Shown here piece by piece: positions 21,930-30,056 of a stretch of 30,553 bases of DNA (its first letter is position 1; every line of letters starts with the position of its first letter). A program made the translations under genes and the position numbers. The notes beneath the pieces were generated by a model that was not told the origin of the DNA, made no database searches, and worked only from the letters and a program-made list of their open reading frames with translations. The DNA is from a virus. Location of the stretch: IMG/VR virus record IMGVR_UViG_3300020578_000299, positions 1-30,553 of that record. One strand, 5' to 3'.

Positions 21930-23330
21930 TTACGCCTTTATCTCGGTCATTTCGATCGTAACGGTTCCCTTCAAAGATCCAGTGATATCAAATGTCGCCG
22001 GTGAGACGGCATCGATATAAAAAGACAGGTCTGAGTTGTAAGGCATGACCGAACCGCTTGATACAATTTCGAGGCTGTAAGTTAGGGCATCGGGCATCGC
22101 CAAGGTAGAGTTTAGGTCCAATACAGAAACCGAGCCGGCTGATTTGTACACAAGAGCGTCTGTCACAAACGCAAAAGAATCTAGAGAGTTAGCTGAATCT
22201 ACAATCGCGGCGGTGGCATGGACTGTATACGTCTTTCCGTCCTCTAGGTTTAAAAACTGTGTAAGACTTCCGCTGGCGTCGTAACCCTTAAATAGCAGAC
22301 TCTCATCACCGTTTGAGGCCTGGCCGGCCCAAACCAGCCTAGAATACTGCGAAGATCCTAAAGTGTTTCCAAAGTACGTACCTGCCAACCCGCTGCTAGC
22401 TTGTGCGTACTGGCCTGTTCTTGATGCATCGGCGAAGATACCTTCCGCAGTTGAAGCCAAACCTGTCGCTTCAGACCCATAACCTCTTGCAGTTGAACCT
22501 GTATGGTACAGACTACCGCTATGATACACGTGACCGGTGCTAGAATTTGCGAAGTAGACGTAGTCGTTGGATCCTGCTTTCTGCAAAAACAAAGATCCAG
22601 TCGTTATCTTAGTAGACCCGCTAATTTCTAACATATCTCCGAAGAAGCCATCGCTGCTTGTCATATTGATGCTGCCACTGACTACGACGTCGCCATCAAA
22701 CAATGATCGATTGGCTACCGATCCCGTGGCACCCTGCGTCGCGCGGGATCCACTGACATAAAAATAAACATCAGAAGCGATGGTAGAGGTAAAATCTCCT
22801 CCTATGGAAATGGAGTCTTGCGTCTTCATTTGTCCGCCAGATCCAGAGACGATCCAATCGTTTCCTCTGTCAAAAAGGACCCACGTCTGCGATCCTCCTA
22901 GAGTGACGTTTTTTGTAGAGAGTATCCACTTAGAACCCTCATTCGCGGTACCACCTTCGACGTAGACTGTAGCACCACATGTCAATGTAGTACCTGGGAT
23001 CGCGTCGTCGGTACGAGCCCATGTGTTCGTTCCTGTATTAACGATGTATATGCCGTTCTGCGAAGTGGTAGACTGATTTTTTAATAAAATTCTATCATCA
23101 TTGCTGAGAGTATTCATCGCACCATCGATGGCCTGCGTCGCGCTGCCCGGAGGCAGAGTTACGCTACCTGTCGAAGCATATTGAACCGATTCTTTCCAGT
23201 CTAGTGTTGTCACATTTACATCGCTTTCTGCTAGCGTAACATTGAGTGTGATAGGATCTGGTAGACGCTGGACGAAACCGTAGACTTTTCTAGCTCTCTG
23301 TCTATCATTGATGATTTTTTTGCCGGACAT
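21930..23330 (-). CDS. Tail-fibre or tail-spike protein
   Basis: 466 residues. Residues about 1-165 include the phage-tail domain pattern TTLDWKESVQYASTG, NDDRILLKNQSTTSQNGIYI and SKWILSTKNVTLGGSQTWVL, usually an attachment domain. Then come the shared DVYFYVSGSR / GDVVVSGS module, Gly/Ser/Thr-rich repeats and a jelly-roll-like C-terminus with IEM strand ends. A TGATAATTAAATC element about 70 nt upstream is the likely promoter on this strand. Host-range determinant is inferred from family, not shown. Confidence 0.85.
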   Translation of the reverse strand: MSGKKIINDRQRARKVYGFVQRLPDPITLNVTLAESDVNVTTLDWKESVQYASTGSVTLPPGSATQAIDGAMNTLSNDDRILLKNQSTTSQNGIYIVNTGTNTWARTDDAIPGTTLTCGATVYVEGGTANEGSKWILSTKNVTLGGSQTWVLFDRGNDWIVSGSGGQMKTQDSISIGGDFTSTIASDVYFYVSGSRATQGATGSVANRSLFDGDVVVSGSINMTSSDGFFGDMLEISGSTKITTGSLFLQKAGSNDYVYFANSSTGHVYHSGSLYHTGSTARGYGSEATGLASTAEGIFADASRTGQYAQASSGLAGTYFGNTLGSSQYSRLVWAGQASNGDESLLFKGYDASGSLTQFLNLEDGKTYTVHATAAIVDSANSLDSFAFVTDALVYKSAGSVSVLDLNSTLAMPDALTYSLEIVSSGSVMPYNSDLSFYIDAVSPATFDITGSLKGTVTIEMTEIKA

Positions 23331-23505
23331 ATTCTATTGACTTTTTTCTGCATCGATCGGCTTTTTGACGCGTCCTTCTGCGATTTAATTATCACGTAGT
23401 GCTAATTTCTCGATAAAAAGATTTTCCTTCATTGGGATGTGACGCTATACGCATTTTACACTATTTCAAACTTGTTTTTTACAAAATACATTCAAACTTT
23501 AAGTG

Positions 23506-23511
23506 TATAAT
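23506..23511 (+). promoter_or_regulatory. Consensus TATAAT -10 before lipoprotein gene
   Basis: A perfect TATAAT lies 38 nt before the ATG at 23549, in an AT-rich region, with no matching -35 at 16-18 nt. It differs from the GTGCAA promoter class and looks like a host sigma-70 element, consistent with early expression of the lipoprotein. Confidence 0.5.
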
Positions 23512-23548
23512 TAACTGCGCCTAAAAAAGGCATAATAGGAGACAAAAA

Positions 23549-23761
23549 ATGAAGAATGTTATTCTAACTACAGTTTGTTTGGCATTGGTCGGTTGCAAGT
23601 CTGAGGTTGTAGAGCCGAAGTCGGAAGCTTCTGCTTCTGCTTCAGTCGTTGCCACTGCCGTTGAGGCTGCTCCTGCGGCTTCTGCTTCTGCGGCACCAAC
23701 TGCTGCCGCGACAGTCGCTCCGGCGGCATCTGCAACTCCAGCTGCAGCTGACAAGAAGTGA
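23549..23761 (+). CDS. Predicted small lipoprotein, Ala/Ser-rich
   Basis: 70 residues. The signal peptide is MKNVILTTVCLALVGC with lipobox LVGC (Cys16). The mature part is Ala, Ser, Pro, Thr and Val only, ending AAADKK, with no fold. A TAGGAG site precedes the ATG. Such low-complexity lipoproteins are common in myxobacteria. With the two others it suggests the phage alters the host outer surface, for example in superinfection exclusion; this is inference. Confidence 0.75.
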   Translation: MKNVILTTVCLALVGCKSEVVEPKSEASASASVVATAVEAAPAASASAAPTAAATVAPAASATPAAADKK

Positions 23762-23769
23762 AACAAAAG

Positions 23770-23797
23770 CGTAGCCGCGCGTAAAAGCATGGCTACG
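23770..23797 (+). other. 7-bp stem-loop after the lipoprotein gene
   Basis: CGTAGCC (23770-23776) and GGCTACG (23791-23797) pair perfectly with a 14-nt loop. No T-run follows. It may stabilise or process the lipoprotein mRNA and abuts the tRNA-like cloverleaf. Confidence 0.5.
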
Positions 23798-23799
23798 AC

Positions 23800-23874
23800 G
23801 ATCTCGCAGTTTTCGCAGCACGGAACGTCTGAGAATTACCTCAGGAGGGGTGGGCGCAACACCCACCGAGATCG
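23800..23874 (+). ncRNA. tRNA-like cloverleaf with non-canonical loops
   Basis: GATCTCG (23800-23806) pairs with CGAGATC (23867-23873) as a 7-bp acceptor. D-like stem GTTT (23809-23812) pairs with GAAC (23823-23826). Anticodon-like stem CTGAG (23829-23833) pairs with CTCAG (23840-23844) around a 6-nt loop AATTAC. A 5-nt variable region precedes T-like stem GTGGG (23850-23854) / CCCAC (23862-23866) with 7-nt loop CGCAACA. The T-loop lacks TT, the D-loop lacks GG, position 8 is C, and the 3' end is not CCA. So it is either a degenerate tRNA, a mimic, or another structured RNA. Confidence 0.35.
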
Positions 23875-23878
23875 CAAA

Positions 23879-24040
23879 TTAATCTCCTTTACACAATAAG
23901 TCCAACTCGATTATTAGTTTGATGAGTTCTTTTCTGTACTCTGAACAATCTTCGTTGTTCTTTCTTGCTTCATCAATCATGTGATTTATCCTGTCAATTT
24001 CTTGATTTAAGAAATCTTTTATGGACTCTGCGCTTTCCAT
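23879..24040 (-). CDS. Small helical hypothetical protein
   Basis: 53 residues from ATG 24040, which has a GGAGAG site; a longer GTG-started frame reaches 24091 and has no such site. The peptide is one or two charged amphipathic helices (IKDFLNQEIDRINHMIDEAR; SEYRKELIKLIIELDLLCKG). No family recognised. Confidence 0.55.
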   Translation of the reverse strand: MESAESIKDFLNQEIDRINHMIDEARKNNEDCSEYRKELIKLIIELDLLCKGD

Positions 24041-24166
24041 ACCTTTAACTCTCCAAACGTTTCCAATAAACCTACAAAAAATGCATGACACACTTCTAAC
24101 GCATTAAAAGTAAATCATGCATTCATTCGCCCCTTGACCAGTATTAATTATTGCTCAAATTGAAAG

Positions 24167-24643
24167 ATGAAAGATGAATCTTTAAAAGTAATTCGAAGGT
24201 TTACAAAAGAGACAGGCTACGATTTTTTATCTAATTTTTATCCGTGCACTGTAAGGTTTGAAGGACAGTTGTATCCCACGGTTGAACATGCATATCAGGC
24301 GGCAAAGTCGGTGGATTTTAACGTTCGAAAAATAATTCTTAACGCTAAAAGTCCAGCGGAGGCAAAAAAGCTTGGCCAAGGAATCAAGATAAGGGATGAT
24401 TGGGATCTCGTGAAAGTTGATATCATGAGAACTTTAATCACGGAAAAATTTCAAAATCCTTTTTTGAGCCATCGGTTGATCGCGACCAACAGCGCTCAGT
24501 TAGTGTTGGATAATAAATGGAACGACAAGTTTTGGGGAGTTTGTCGAGGTGCTGGAGAAAACTGGCTTGGTAAAATTTTGATGGAAGTTAGAGAAAAAAT
24601 TAAAAAAGAATTAGAAGACGACGGGCATATACAGCCTTCATAG
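24167..24643 (+). CDS. NADAR (YbiA/DUF1768) family protein
   Basis: 158 residues matching the NADAR fold: LSNFYPCTVRFEG, LYPTVEHAYQAAKS (conserved Glu-His), DKFWGVCRGAGENWLGKILM. Family members act on ADP-ribose-containing compounds; some remove ADP-ribose from guanine in DNA, and others (YbiA) act on riboflavin intermediates. In a phage, reversal of host ADP-ribosylating defence is an attractive inference, but the substrate cannot be read from the sequence. First of three or four same-strand genes. Confidence 0.9.
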   Translation: MKDESLKVIRRFTKETGYDFLSNFYPCTVRFEGQLYPTVEHAYQAAKSVDFNVRKIILNAKSPAEAKKLGQGIKIRDDWDLVKVDIMRTLITEKFQNPFLSHRLIATNSAQLVLDNKWNDKFWGVCRGAGENWLGKILMEVREKIKKELEDDGHIQPS

Positions 24644-24672
24644 ATGTTGTAAAAATTAGACTACTTACGCAC

Positions 24673-25059
24673 ATGAAGAACGTAAAGCAGGTCATTGTTT
24701 TTCGTAAAGATATTAAGCTTCGCAGGGGGAAATTGGCCAGCCTAGCATCTCAAGCGTCCGCAAAGTTTATGTTTGAAAACAATGAGGCTGACAGGGGAGA
24801 CGAGCTGCGCGTCAGATTGTCGCAAGAAGAGGTACAATGGATCAAAGAATCCTTTCCAAAGTCAGTCTTAGGTATCGATTCCGCCGAAGAGCTGTCTGAT
24901 CTCGCGTTTCGAGCAGAGCTGCTTGGGATTAGCGTGTATTCGGTCTTTGATGAAAAAATCACAAAAGCCGACAGAAACGCATATCCTGTTTGCGTGGCGT
25001 TAGGTCCAGATAACGAAGAGTTGATTAACCAAATCATTGGGCACTTAAAGTCCATTTAA
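24673..25059 (+). CDS. Peptidyl-tRNA hydrolase, Pth2 type
   Basis: 128 residues. KQVIVFRKDIKLRRGKLASL followed by ASQASAKF matches the Pth2 signature (V-R-D, GK-A-Q-H-A). The protein ends LGPDNEELINQIIGHLKSI, the usual Pth2 finish. Pth2 releases tRNA from stalled peptidyl-tRNA. The Gln-His of the consensus is Ser-Gln here, and a charged insert follows at about 33-60, so it is somewhat diverged. It lies 29 nt after the NADAR gene. Confidence 0.8.
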   Translation: MKNVKQVIVFRKDIKLRRGKLASLASQASAKFMFENNEADRGDELRVRLSQEEVQWIKESFPKSVLGIDSAEELSDLAFRAELLGISVYSVFDEKITKADRNAYPVCVALGPDNEELINQIIGHLKSI

Positions 25060-25094
25060 ACGTTTATGTTTTCCTCGATGGTTATAAAATCGAA

Positions 25095-25688
25095 GTGAAC
25101 ATGAATGAACTACGGACAAAAGATTTCAACGACTTGATCGATCGTGACTATCAAATAGTACTGGCAGACCCACCCTGGAAGTATTACGGCGATCCAAACA
25201 AGAACCAGGCAGCCGGTAAGCACTATTCTATGATGTCATATGAAGAGCTAAAAGCCTTACCAGTCCGGTCTATCATGGCTAAAAAATCTATCATGTTTTG
25301 CTGGACGACGTCTTCAAAGATGGCAGAAACGTGCCGGCTTATAGAAGACTGGGGGTTGCACTACCGCGGAGTGTTTCAGGTTTGGGTAAAGACGAACTCT
25401 GAGGGTAAGGTCATCCATGGACAAGGAATTCGTCCATCCTTTACGAAGCCAACGGCAGAATATTTGCTCGTCGCATCAACAATGAAAGAAGGTAGAGCGT
25501 ACCCGCTATTGACAGAATCGATGCCTAACGTTGTCCTTTTAAAAAGGCCTGGAAATATTCATTCAAGGAAACCTTCGGAATTTAGAAAGAATATTACTGA
25601 CCTACTCGGAGACCTCAGAAAGGTTGAATTGTTTTCAAGAGAGTCGATAGAGGGCTGGGACGCTTGGGGGAATGAGGTTCCCACATGA
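25095..25688 (+). CDS. MT-A70 family N6-adenine methyltransferase
   Basis: 197 residues. DPPW at residues 25-28 is the catalytic motif, followed by YYGDPN and HYSMMSYEEL, then MFCWTTSSKM, VWVKTNSEG, TAEYLLVAST and RPGNIHSRKP of the MT-A70 class. These enzymes methylate adenine in DNA or RNA. Protection from host restriction or epigenetic control is inferred. A TTATAAAAT element precedes it. It overlaps the next gene by 4 bases (ATGA). Confidence 0.92.
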   Translation: MNMNELRTKDFNDLIDRDYQIVLADPPWKYYGDPNKNQAAGKHYSMMSYEELKALPVRSIMAKKSIMFCWTTSSKMAETCRLIEDWGLHYRGVFQVWVKTNSEGKVIHGQGIRPSFTKPTAEYLLVASTMKEGRAYPLLTESMPNVVLLKRPGNIHSRKPSEFRKNITDLLGDLRKVELFSRESIEGWDAWGNEVPT

Positions 25689-26158
25689 AAAAAGTCAGGA
25701 TGACGGTCGACAAAGACTCGTCTGGAAAAAAGATACCCGTGTTTAGCAGCCCAGAATCTCTGTACGTGTGGTTACATGATCCGGAGCTTCAAGATTCTCA
25801 AAAGATTGATCCAACTTTTGGATCAATGATCATGCTACGGCCGGGGGAGGTTATGGAGGTCGAGTGGATGGGTTGTGAATACGTTTACGAAGAGCAAAGA
25901 ACAATTCGAATTGATCAAATCAGGTTAGCGAAGACGATAAAGATCAAATCTTTGAAGAGCAGCGGCGTCATCGGGGTGCACAGCGGCTGGACGTCTGAAG
26001 AAATCATATCTTTCAAGAGCGGAACAGACGGCGAAATAAAGCGATCCAAGCTAACGAAGAAGTCAAAGCACAAATTCAACATCCAAGAATTATTTTCTGT
26101 AAAAGGTCTTGAAAGCAAAGAGCAGCCTTCCGTCATTGATCCTCAAGATTTACATTAG
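25685..26158 (+). CDS. Hypothetical protein coupled to the methyltransferase
   Basis: 157 residues, start codon overlapping the methyltransferase stop, so translation is coupled. The N-terminal about 85 residues look beta-rich (MLRPGEVMEVEWMGCEYVYE), and the C-terminal part is Lys-rich. No motif recognised. It could be an accessory subunit or simply a neighbour. Confidence 0.65.
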   Translation: MKKVRMTVDKDSSGKKIPVFSSPESLYVWLHDPELQDSQKIDPTFGSMIMLRPGEVMEVEWMGCEYVYEEQRTIRIDQIRLAKTIKIKSLKSSGVIGVHSGWTSEEIISFKSGTDGEIKRSKLTKKSKHKFNIQELFSVKGLESKEQPSVIDPQDLH

Positions 26159-26445
26159 ATCTTTTTTCCGTCTTTATTCAAATCTAAGTCTAATCCTTCT
26201 TCTCTTCGCTTTCTATCTTTGTAGTACGGTCTTGTGAAATAAAGGTTTAAGAGCCCATCTTCCGTAGCGGGGATCGTTTCTATCTCTTGGTCAGCGAATA
26301 ATTTTTCTTGAGCTTCTTTCAGCAATCTCTTTTTTATGTTATTGACTTTTCCATCCACGGCGCTCTGCACCCATTGCTGTACGTCGAGCAAGTCGTGTTG
26401 CAACGTTTTTTCGTCTAGATCGCTTATTTCAATCTGTATTTTCAT
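26155..26445 (-). CDS. Tail-associated small protein (fibre neighbour)
   Basis: 96 residues from ATG 26445, where AAAGGAG is well placed; the longer frame from 26475 overlaps the fibre stop. The sequence, LLDVQQWVQSAVDGKVNNIK, ETIPATEDGLLNLYFTRPYY, matches my memory of small proteins sited after phage fibre genes (possible chaperone or assembly factor). Family assignment is from pattern only. It follows the 742-residue fibre. Confidence 0.7.
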   Translation of the reverse strand: MKIQIEISDLDEKTLQHDLLDVQQWVQSAVDGKVNNIKKRLLKEAQEKLFADQEIETIPATEDGLLNLYFTRPYYKDRKRREEGLDLDLNKDGKKI

Positions 26446-26459
26446 GTAAATTTTCTCCT

Positions 26460-28688
26460 TTATCCTAGCAACCATCCGCTAAAAAAAGAATTTGAAACGC
26501 CGTCTACTATATCGGCTTGAGCCGCGCCGCCTTGCTGCCTCACTACGACGTATGCTGTGTCACTAGCATCCATGTCAGCGACGGTTGAACCATTAAGCCA
26601 CCAGTACTGCGGGTCGGCGTTAAATTGTCCGGGATCGAATAGGGATAGTCTGTAAGACCTATTCGATGTTACTAAATACAACGTATAGTAATCAGCATCG
26701 ATGTCTATGCTGTTAACCCTAACAGACACGTTGAAAAGATATTTTCCGCTCACAGGAGCCGTAAATTCATAATTTATAGTTGAAAAATTGTTTCCTGTAT
26801 CAAACACCTCAGAATCAAACTGAACTTTTACGTCTGTGCTCGTAGTAACGTTTGATTGAGTAGAAGACAACGTCACAAGAAATGTAGGCTGGTCTGGCAT
26901 CGTGACGCAACCGGTGCCGTTGCGTATTTTGACAAAAGAATCGCTGTATTCACTTCCAATAGTTACTTTTTTTACAGCGTTCGTATTGATACCACCACCA
27001 GGAGACGGCGACACGCCTCCAATATTGATGTATGTAAGAGCGTTAACAGTCCCTATGTTGATCAAGCTGTAGGATGTTGATTGTGTTGCGCTGTATACGT
27101 GACTGACAATGTCAACCTCATGTCCGTTGTAAGAATTACCGTCGCATATGCGGACTATGTTGTACCCAGATGTGTTCTTTGTTCCTATTTGAACATTTTG
27201 TTGCTTGGTCGCAGTACCGTCGCCGTCCGACCCTATCTTTATTGTTCTCGAAGTGTATGTATCTTCCGTCCCTATATCGATGTCACCGTTCGGAGTCACT
27301 GCGTCGCTGTTACCAGCTTGTATCGACATTCCGCTAGATCCAGCCCTTATCGTCGTGATCGATGCGGCCGTGGGGCTGCCAAGCGAAACTCTTGATTCAG
27401 CGCTAAGAGTACCAATCTTCGTGACGCTGTAATTTCCGGGCGTCGTTATGGGCGTCGCTATGGATCCATTGTTGCCCGTGTTTATGTAGACTTCGTGACC
27501 GGTGCTAGCTTCATCGTCACAAATTCTTACTTTGTTATAAAAAGTTGATTTTTGCGCTATCTCTACAGTTCCAAGGGCTGCCGTGGTACCTGGCAACAGG
27601 TTTATGGCGTTTGCTGCAGTTGACGTTGTCCCTATGTTGATCGTTCTAGTGGAGTTTGATGGACCGATGTTTATGTTGCCTGTTCCTGCGTCAATCGTTA
27701 CAGCAGACGTACCGGCAGTGTTTCCTAGGACTGTAGTGGTAGATGTACCTGATTTTCCAGTCAAGTATACTTCATTATCATCCATGTAGCCTATGGATGT
27801 GTCGTTGTTGGCAAACCTAATCTGCCCGCCGCTCGGCGCATTTAACCATGTATTCTTTGATCCGGCGGGAGACGCTTGAACGAGCGCATAGCCTGTTGCC
27901 AATGTCGCGTCTTTGTGCGCAAACGTAGCGTAATCAGTACCGCTTATCGTAACAGTTCCTATTTCTGATTTTCCGACTGTCAACAAGTCTGACGTCTTAT
28001 CATACGTAAATTCAGCGTCTGCGCCGAACGCCGACCCACCATCGTTAAACTGAACTTGTGAATTAGTTCCTGCAGGAGGAGTCCCCGTCGCAGACACGGT
28101 CACCGTGGACGCTCCGCTAGATATTGAGATTCCGCTGCCGGCTGTCAAGACTTTTTCATTCGTCAATGTACCGTTGGCTGTAGTTACGACGTACTCAGCG
28201 TTAACAGGAGCTCCTCCACCTGACGTAGCTTCTGAAGTTAGCGCCCAGGCAGAAGAATTCCAAATGAGCTGCAAAAACCCATAATTTGTTGTGATAGATT
28301 TTGTTGAAGATCCATCTATTAGGTGTCCTGCAGGACTAGTTACGTCTATGTTTGTCGTCGCGGCTGAGCCTCCAACGTCCTTTATTATGATAATTTGACC
28401 AGATGTTGGTCCCACCGGTAGGTTCAGCGTAACTGATCCACCACCGGTTGGATTAACGTTGACGCACGTCGTTTGAAATGGTATGTTGTAAGATTTTCCG
28501 CTAGCGAGTTCTATAGTAACTACGCTTAGACTTAAGCCGCCTAAGAGCTGCAACTCGACAGGAGAGTTTAATCGTCCAATTTGAAGCGCTGCGGTCGATG
28601 CAATCTTTTCGACCTGTTTTGTATTCTTGTTAAGAGCAAACACAAAACCAGCTTGGTTTGCTTGCGTTATAGTTGGTGTCGACGACAT
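26460..28688 (-). CDS. Large tail fibre with C1q/TNF-like C-terminal domain
   Basis: 742 residues. The N-terminal part (ITQANQAGFVFALNKNTKQV) is followed by beta-strand repeats with INIG/VTIDAGTG units, and twice a VRICD-GHEV module. The last about 140 residues (FDSEVFDTGNNFSTINYEFT, then PVSGKYLFNVSVRV and VADMDASDTAYVVVRQQGG) read as a C1q-like jelly roll, common at phage fibre tips for receptor binding. The stop and the next gene are 14 nt apart. Receptor unknown. Confidence 0.88.
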   Translation of the reverse strand: MSSTPTITQANQAGFVFALNKNTKQVEKIASTAALQIGRLNSPVELQLLGGLSLSVVTIELASGKSYNIPFQTTCVNVNPTGGGSVTLNLPVGPTSGQIIIIKDVGGSAATTNIDVTSPAGHLIDGSSTKSITTNYGFLQLIWNSSAWALTSEATSGGGAPVNAEYVVTTANGTLTNEKVLTAGSGISISSGASTVTVSATGTPPAGTNSQVQFNDGGSAFGADAEFTYDKTSDLLTVGKSEIGTVTISGTDYATFAHKDATLATGYALVQASPAGSKNTWLNAPSGGQIRFANNDTSIGYMDDNEVYLTGKSGTSTTTVLGNTAGTSAVTIDAGTGNINIGPSNSTRTINIGTTSTAANAINLLPGTTAALGTVEIAQKSTFYNKVRICDDEASTGHEVYINTGNNGSIATPITTPGNYSVTKIGTLSAESRVSLGSPTAASITTIRAGSSGMSIQAGNSDAVTPNGDIDIGTEDTYTSRTIKIGSDGDGTATKQQNVQIGTKNTSGYNIVRICDGNSYNGHEVDIVSHVYSATQSTSYSLINIGTVNALTYINIGGVSPSPGGGINTNAVKKVTIGSEYSDSFVKIRNGTGCVTMPDQPTFLVTLSSTQSNVTTSTDVKVQFDSEVFDTGNNFSTINYEFTAPVSGKYLFNVSVRVNSIDIDADYYTLYLVTSNRSYRLSLFDPGQFNADPQYWWLNGSTVADMDASDTAYVVVRQQGGAAQADIVDGVSNSFFSGWLLG

Positions 28689-28697
28689 GGTTAGTTA

Positions 28698-30056
28698 CTA
28701 GATGATAGTAGATCTTCCAAAAGAATTAGCTAACGTTGTGATCACTATGCTGTTCGGTGGTTCAGTTATAGGAGGTCTATTTCTAGACACATCATCAAAA
28801 TAAGGTAAAGAAGATGTAGCATATGTGCTCAAATTAGACGACCACGTGTTAACAGGTTGAACAACTTCATAAACCAGTTTGTCTGATTCTAACTGGTTAT
28901 TAGACGGATAAATCGTTTGCTTGACAAACCCTACTTTTAAAGGCGAATCAAAGGTTCCTTTGAAAGACTTTAAGACTTCATTGTTATTTTTTGTAATCGT
29001 ATTACTCAATTTTGTGTTATTTGCTAGCGCAGGAGGTGTGGCTGGTGTTTCAAAAGACCCAAAGTAATTCGTTGGTGAGTTTTCTTCGTCAAGGATAAAT
29101 GGAGCATTCAATCGTTGCTCTAACATGTCTCTATATTGTCCAAATTTATCTCGACGAAATATACAACTTGTGTAATGCGGATTGCCGTCGTATATACCGT
29201 ATTTCCAACCACGAATGATTGGACTTATCAGACAATTCACGGTATGTGATGAAGGAGATACAGATCCAGACCTAAAAGAAACTGCATTAGAGTAACCGTA
29301 ACGCGCACCATCATATAGGCCTACAGTGCTGGTGTCTCCAAAGCCATAAAGCACTTTTGCAGCATCTTGGACTTTTGGACCAATAGGAAACGCACCATTT
29401 TCGTATGCTATAACATAGTTACCGGCAAACCCGTACTGTATAACTATGTTATTAAATGATTTTCCTGCTGCAGTGCCAGCCGTTGCGACATAGCCGGTTG
29501 CTAATTTTTTCAATCTTTTTGCTGTAGAAAATTTTGGTTCAAAAGGAAAAGACATCACAAAGTCTGGTCCGAAGCTAGGCGGTGGGTTCGGCGACGGGTA
29601 GTGCACATTGAAAGCTTGTATAGGAATAATCGCGGTAGGACCATTTGACTCTATCCTACCCCCAGAACCGCTTAAACTGTTTACCATATCTACAAGTCTT
29701 GGTGGCAAGGTGTCATAAAATCTTTCATTGTTTGAAAAGACTTTCATGTTTCTAATGATCCCAGCGCGCTCGTGTCGCGGTTGTAGATTGTAGCTTCTGT
29801 TGGGATCGTTACCAGATCCAGTGAAAATAGAGTCGCGCGCGACGTTTAACCTGCTGAACACTAACCCTCTTTCCCCTCTGACAATTGAGACTTTTCCAGT
29901 AAAAAAATTGGTTGAGTATCTTAATAGCGAACCTGTGATGTAGTTGTCGTACGTCGATCCTGCAGCGAGGTTTGAGTAAAGAACGTCATACTGATCGACT
30001 ACTGGGTAGTCTCCGATAACGCTGAATATTGATTCTGAGTTAGAGTAATGCGTCAT
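28698..30056 (-). CDS. Virion structural protein, 452 residues
   Basis: Read from ATG 30056, overlapping the previous stop by 4 bases (ATGA). It contains ERGLVFSRLNVARDSIFTGS, RFYDTLPPRLVDMVNSLSGS, FVMSFPFEPKFSTAKRLKKL and RRDKFGQYRDMLEQR, with many Asn/Ser/Thr/Gly turns. Patterns like these are familiar in large structural proteins of jumbo-type phages, but I cannot name the part of the virion. It lies immediately upstream of the C1q fibre, suggesting baseplate or tail assembly. Confidence 0.75.
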   Translation of the reverse strand: MTHYSNSESIFSVIGDYPVVDQYDVLYSNLAAGSTYDNYITGSLLRYSTNFFTGKVSIVRGERGLVFSRLNVARDSIFTGSGNDPNRSYNLQPRHERAGIIRNMKVFSNNERFYDTLPPRLVDMVNSLSGSGGRIESNGPTAIIPIQAFNVHYPSPNPPPSFGPDFVMSFPFEPKFSTAKRLKKLATGYVATAGTAAGKSFNNIVIQYGFAGNYVIAYENGAFPIGPKVQDAAKVLYGFGDTSTVGLYDGARYGYSNAVSFRSGSVSPSSHTVNCLISPIIRGWKYGIYDGNPHYTSCIFRRDKFGQYRDMLEQRLNAPFILDEENSPTNYFGSFETPATPPALANNTKLSNTITKNNNEVLKSFKGTFDSPLKVGFVKQTIYPSNNQLESDKLVYEVVQPVNTWSSNLSTYATSSLPYFDDVSRNRPPITEPPNSIVITTLANSFGRSTII

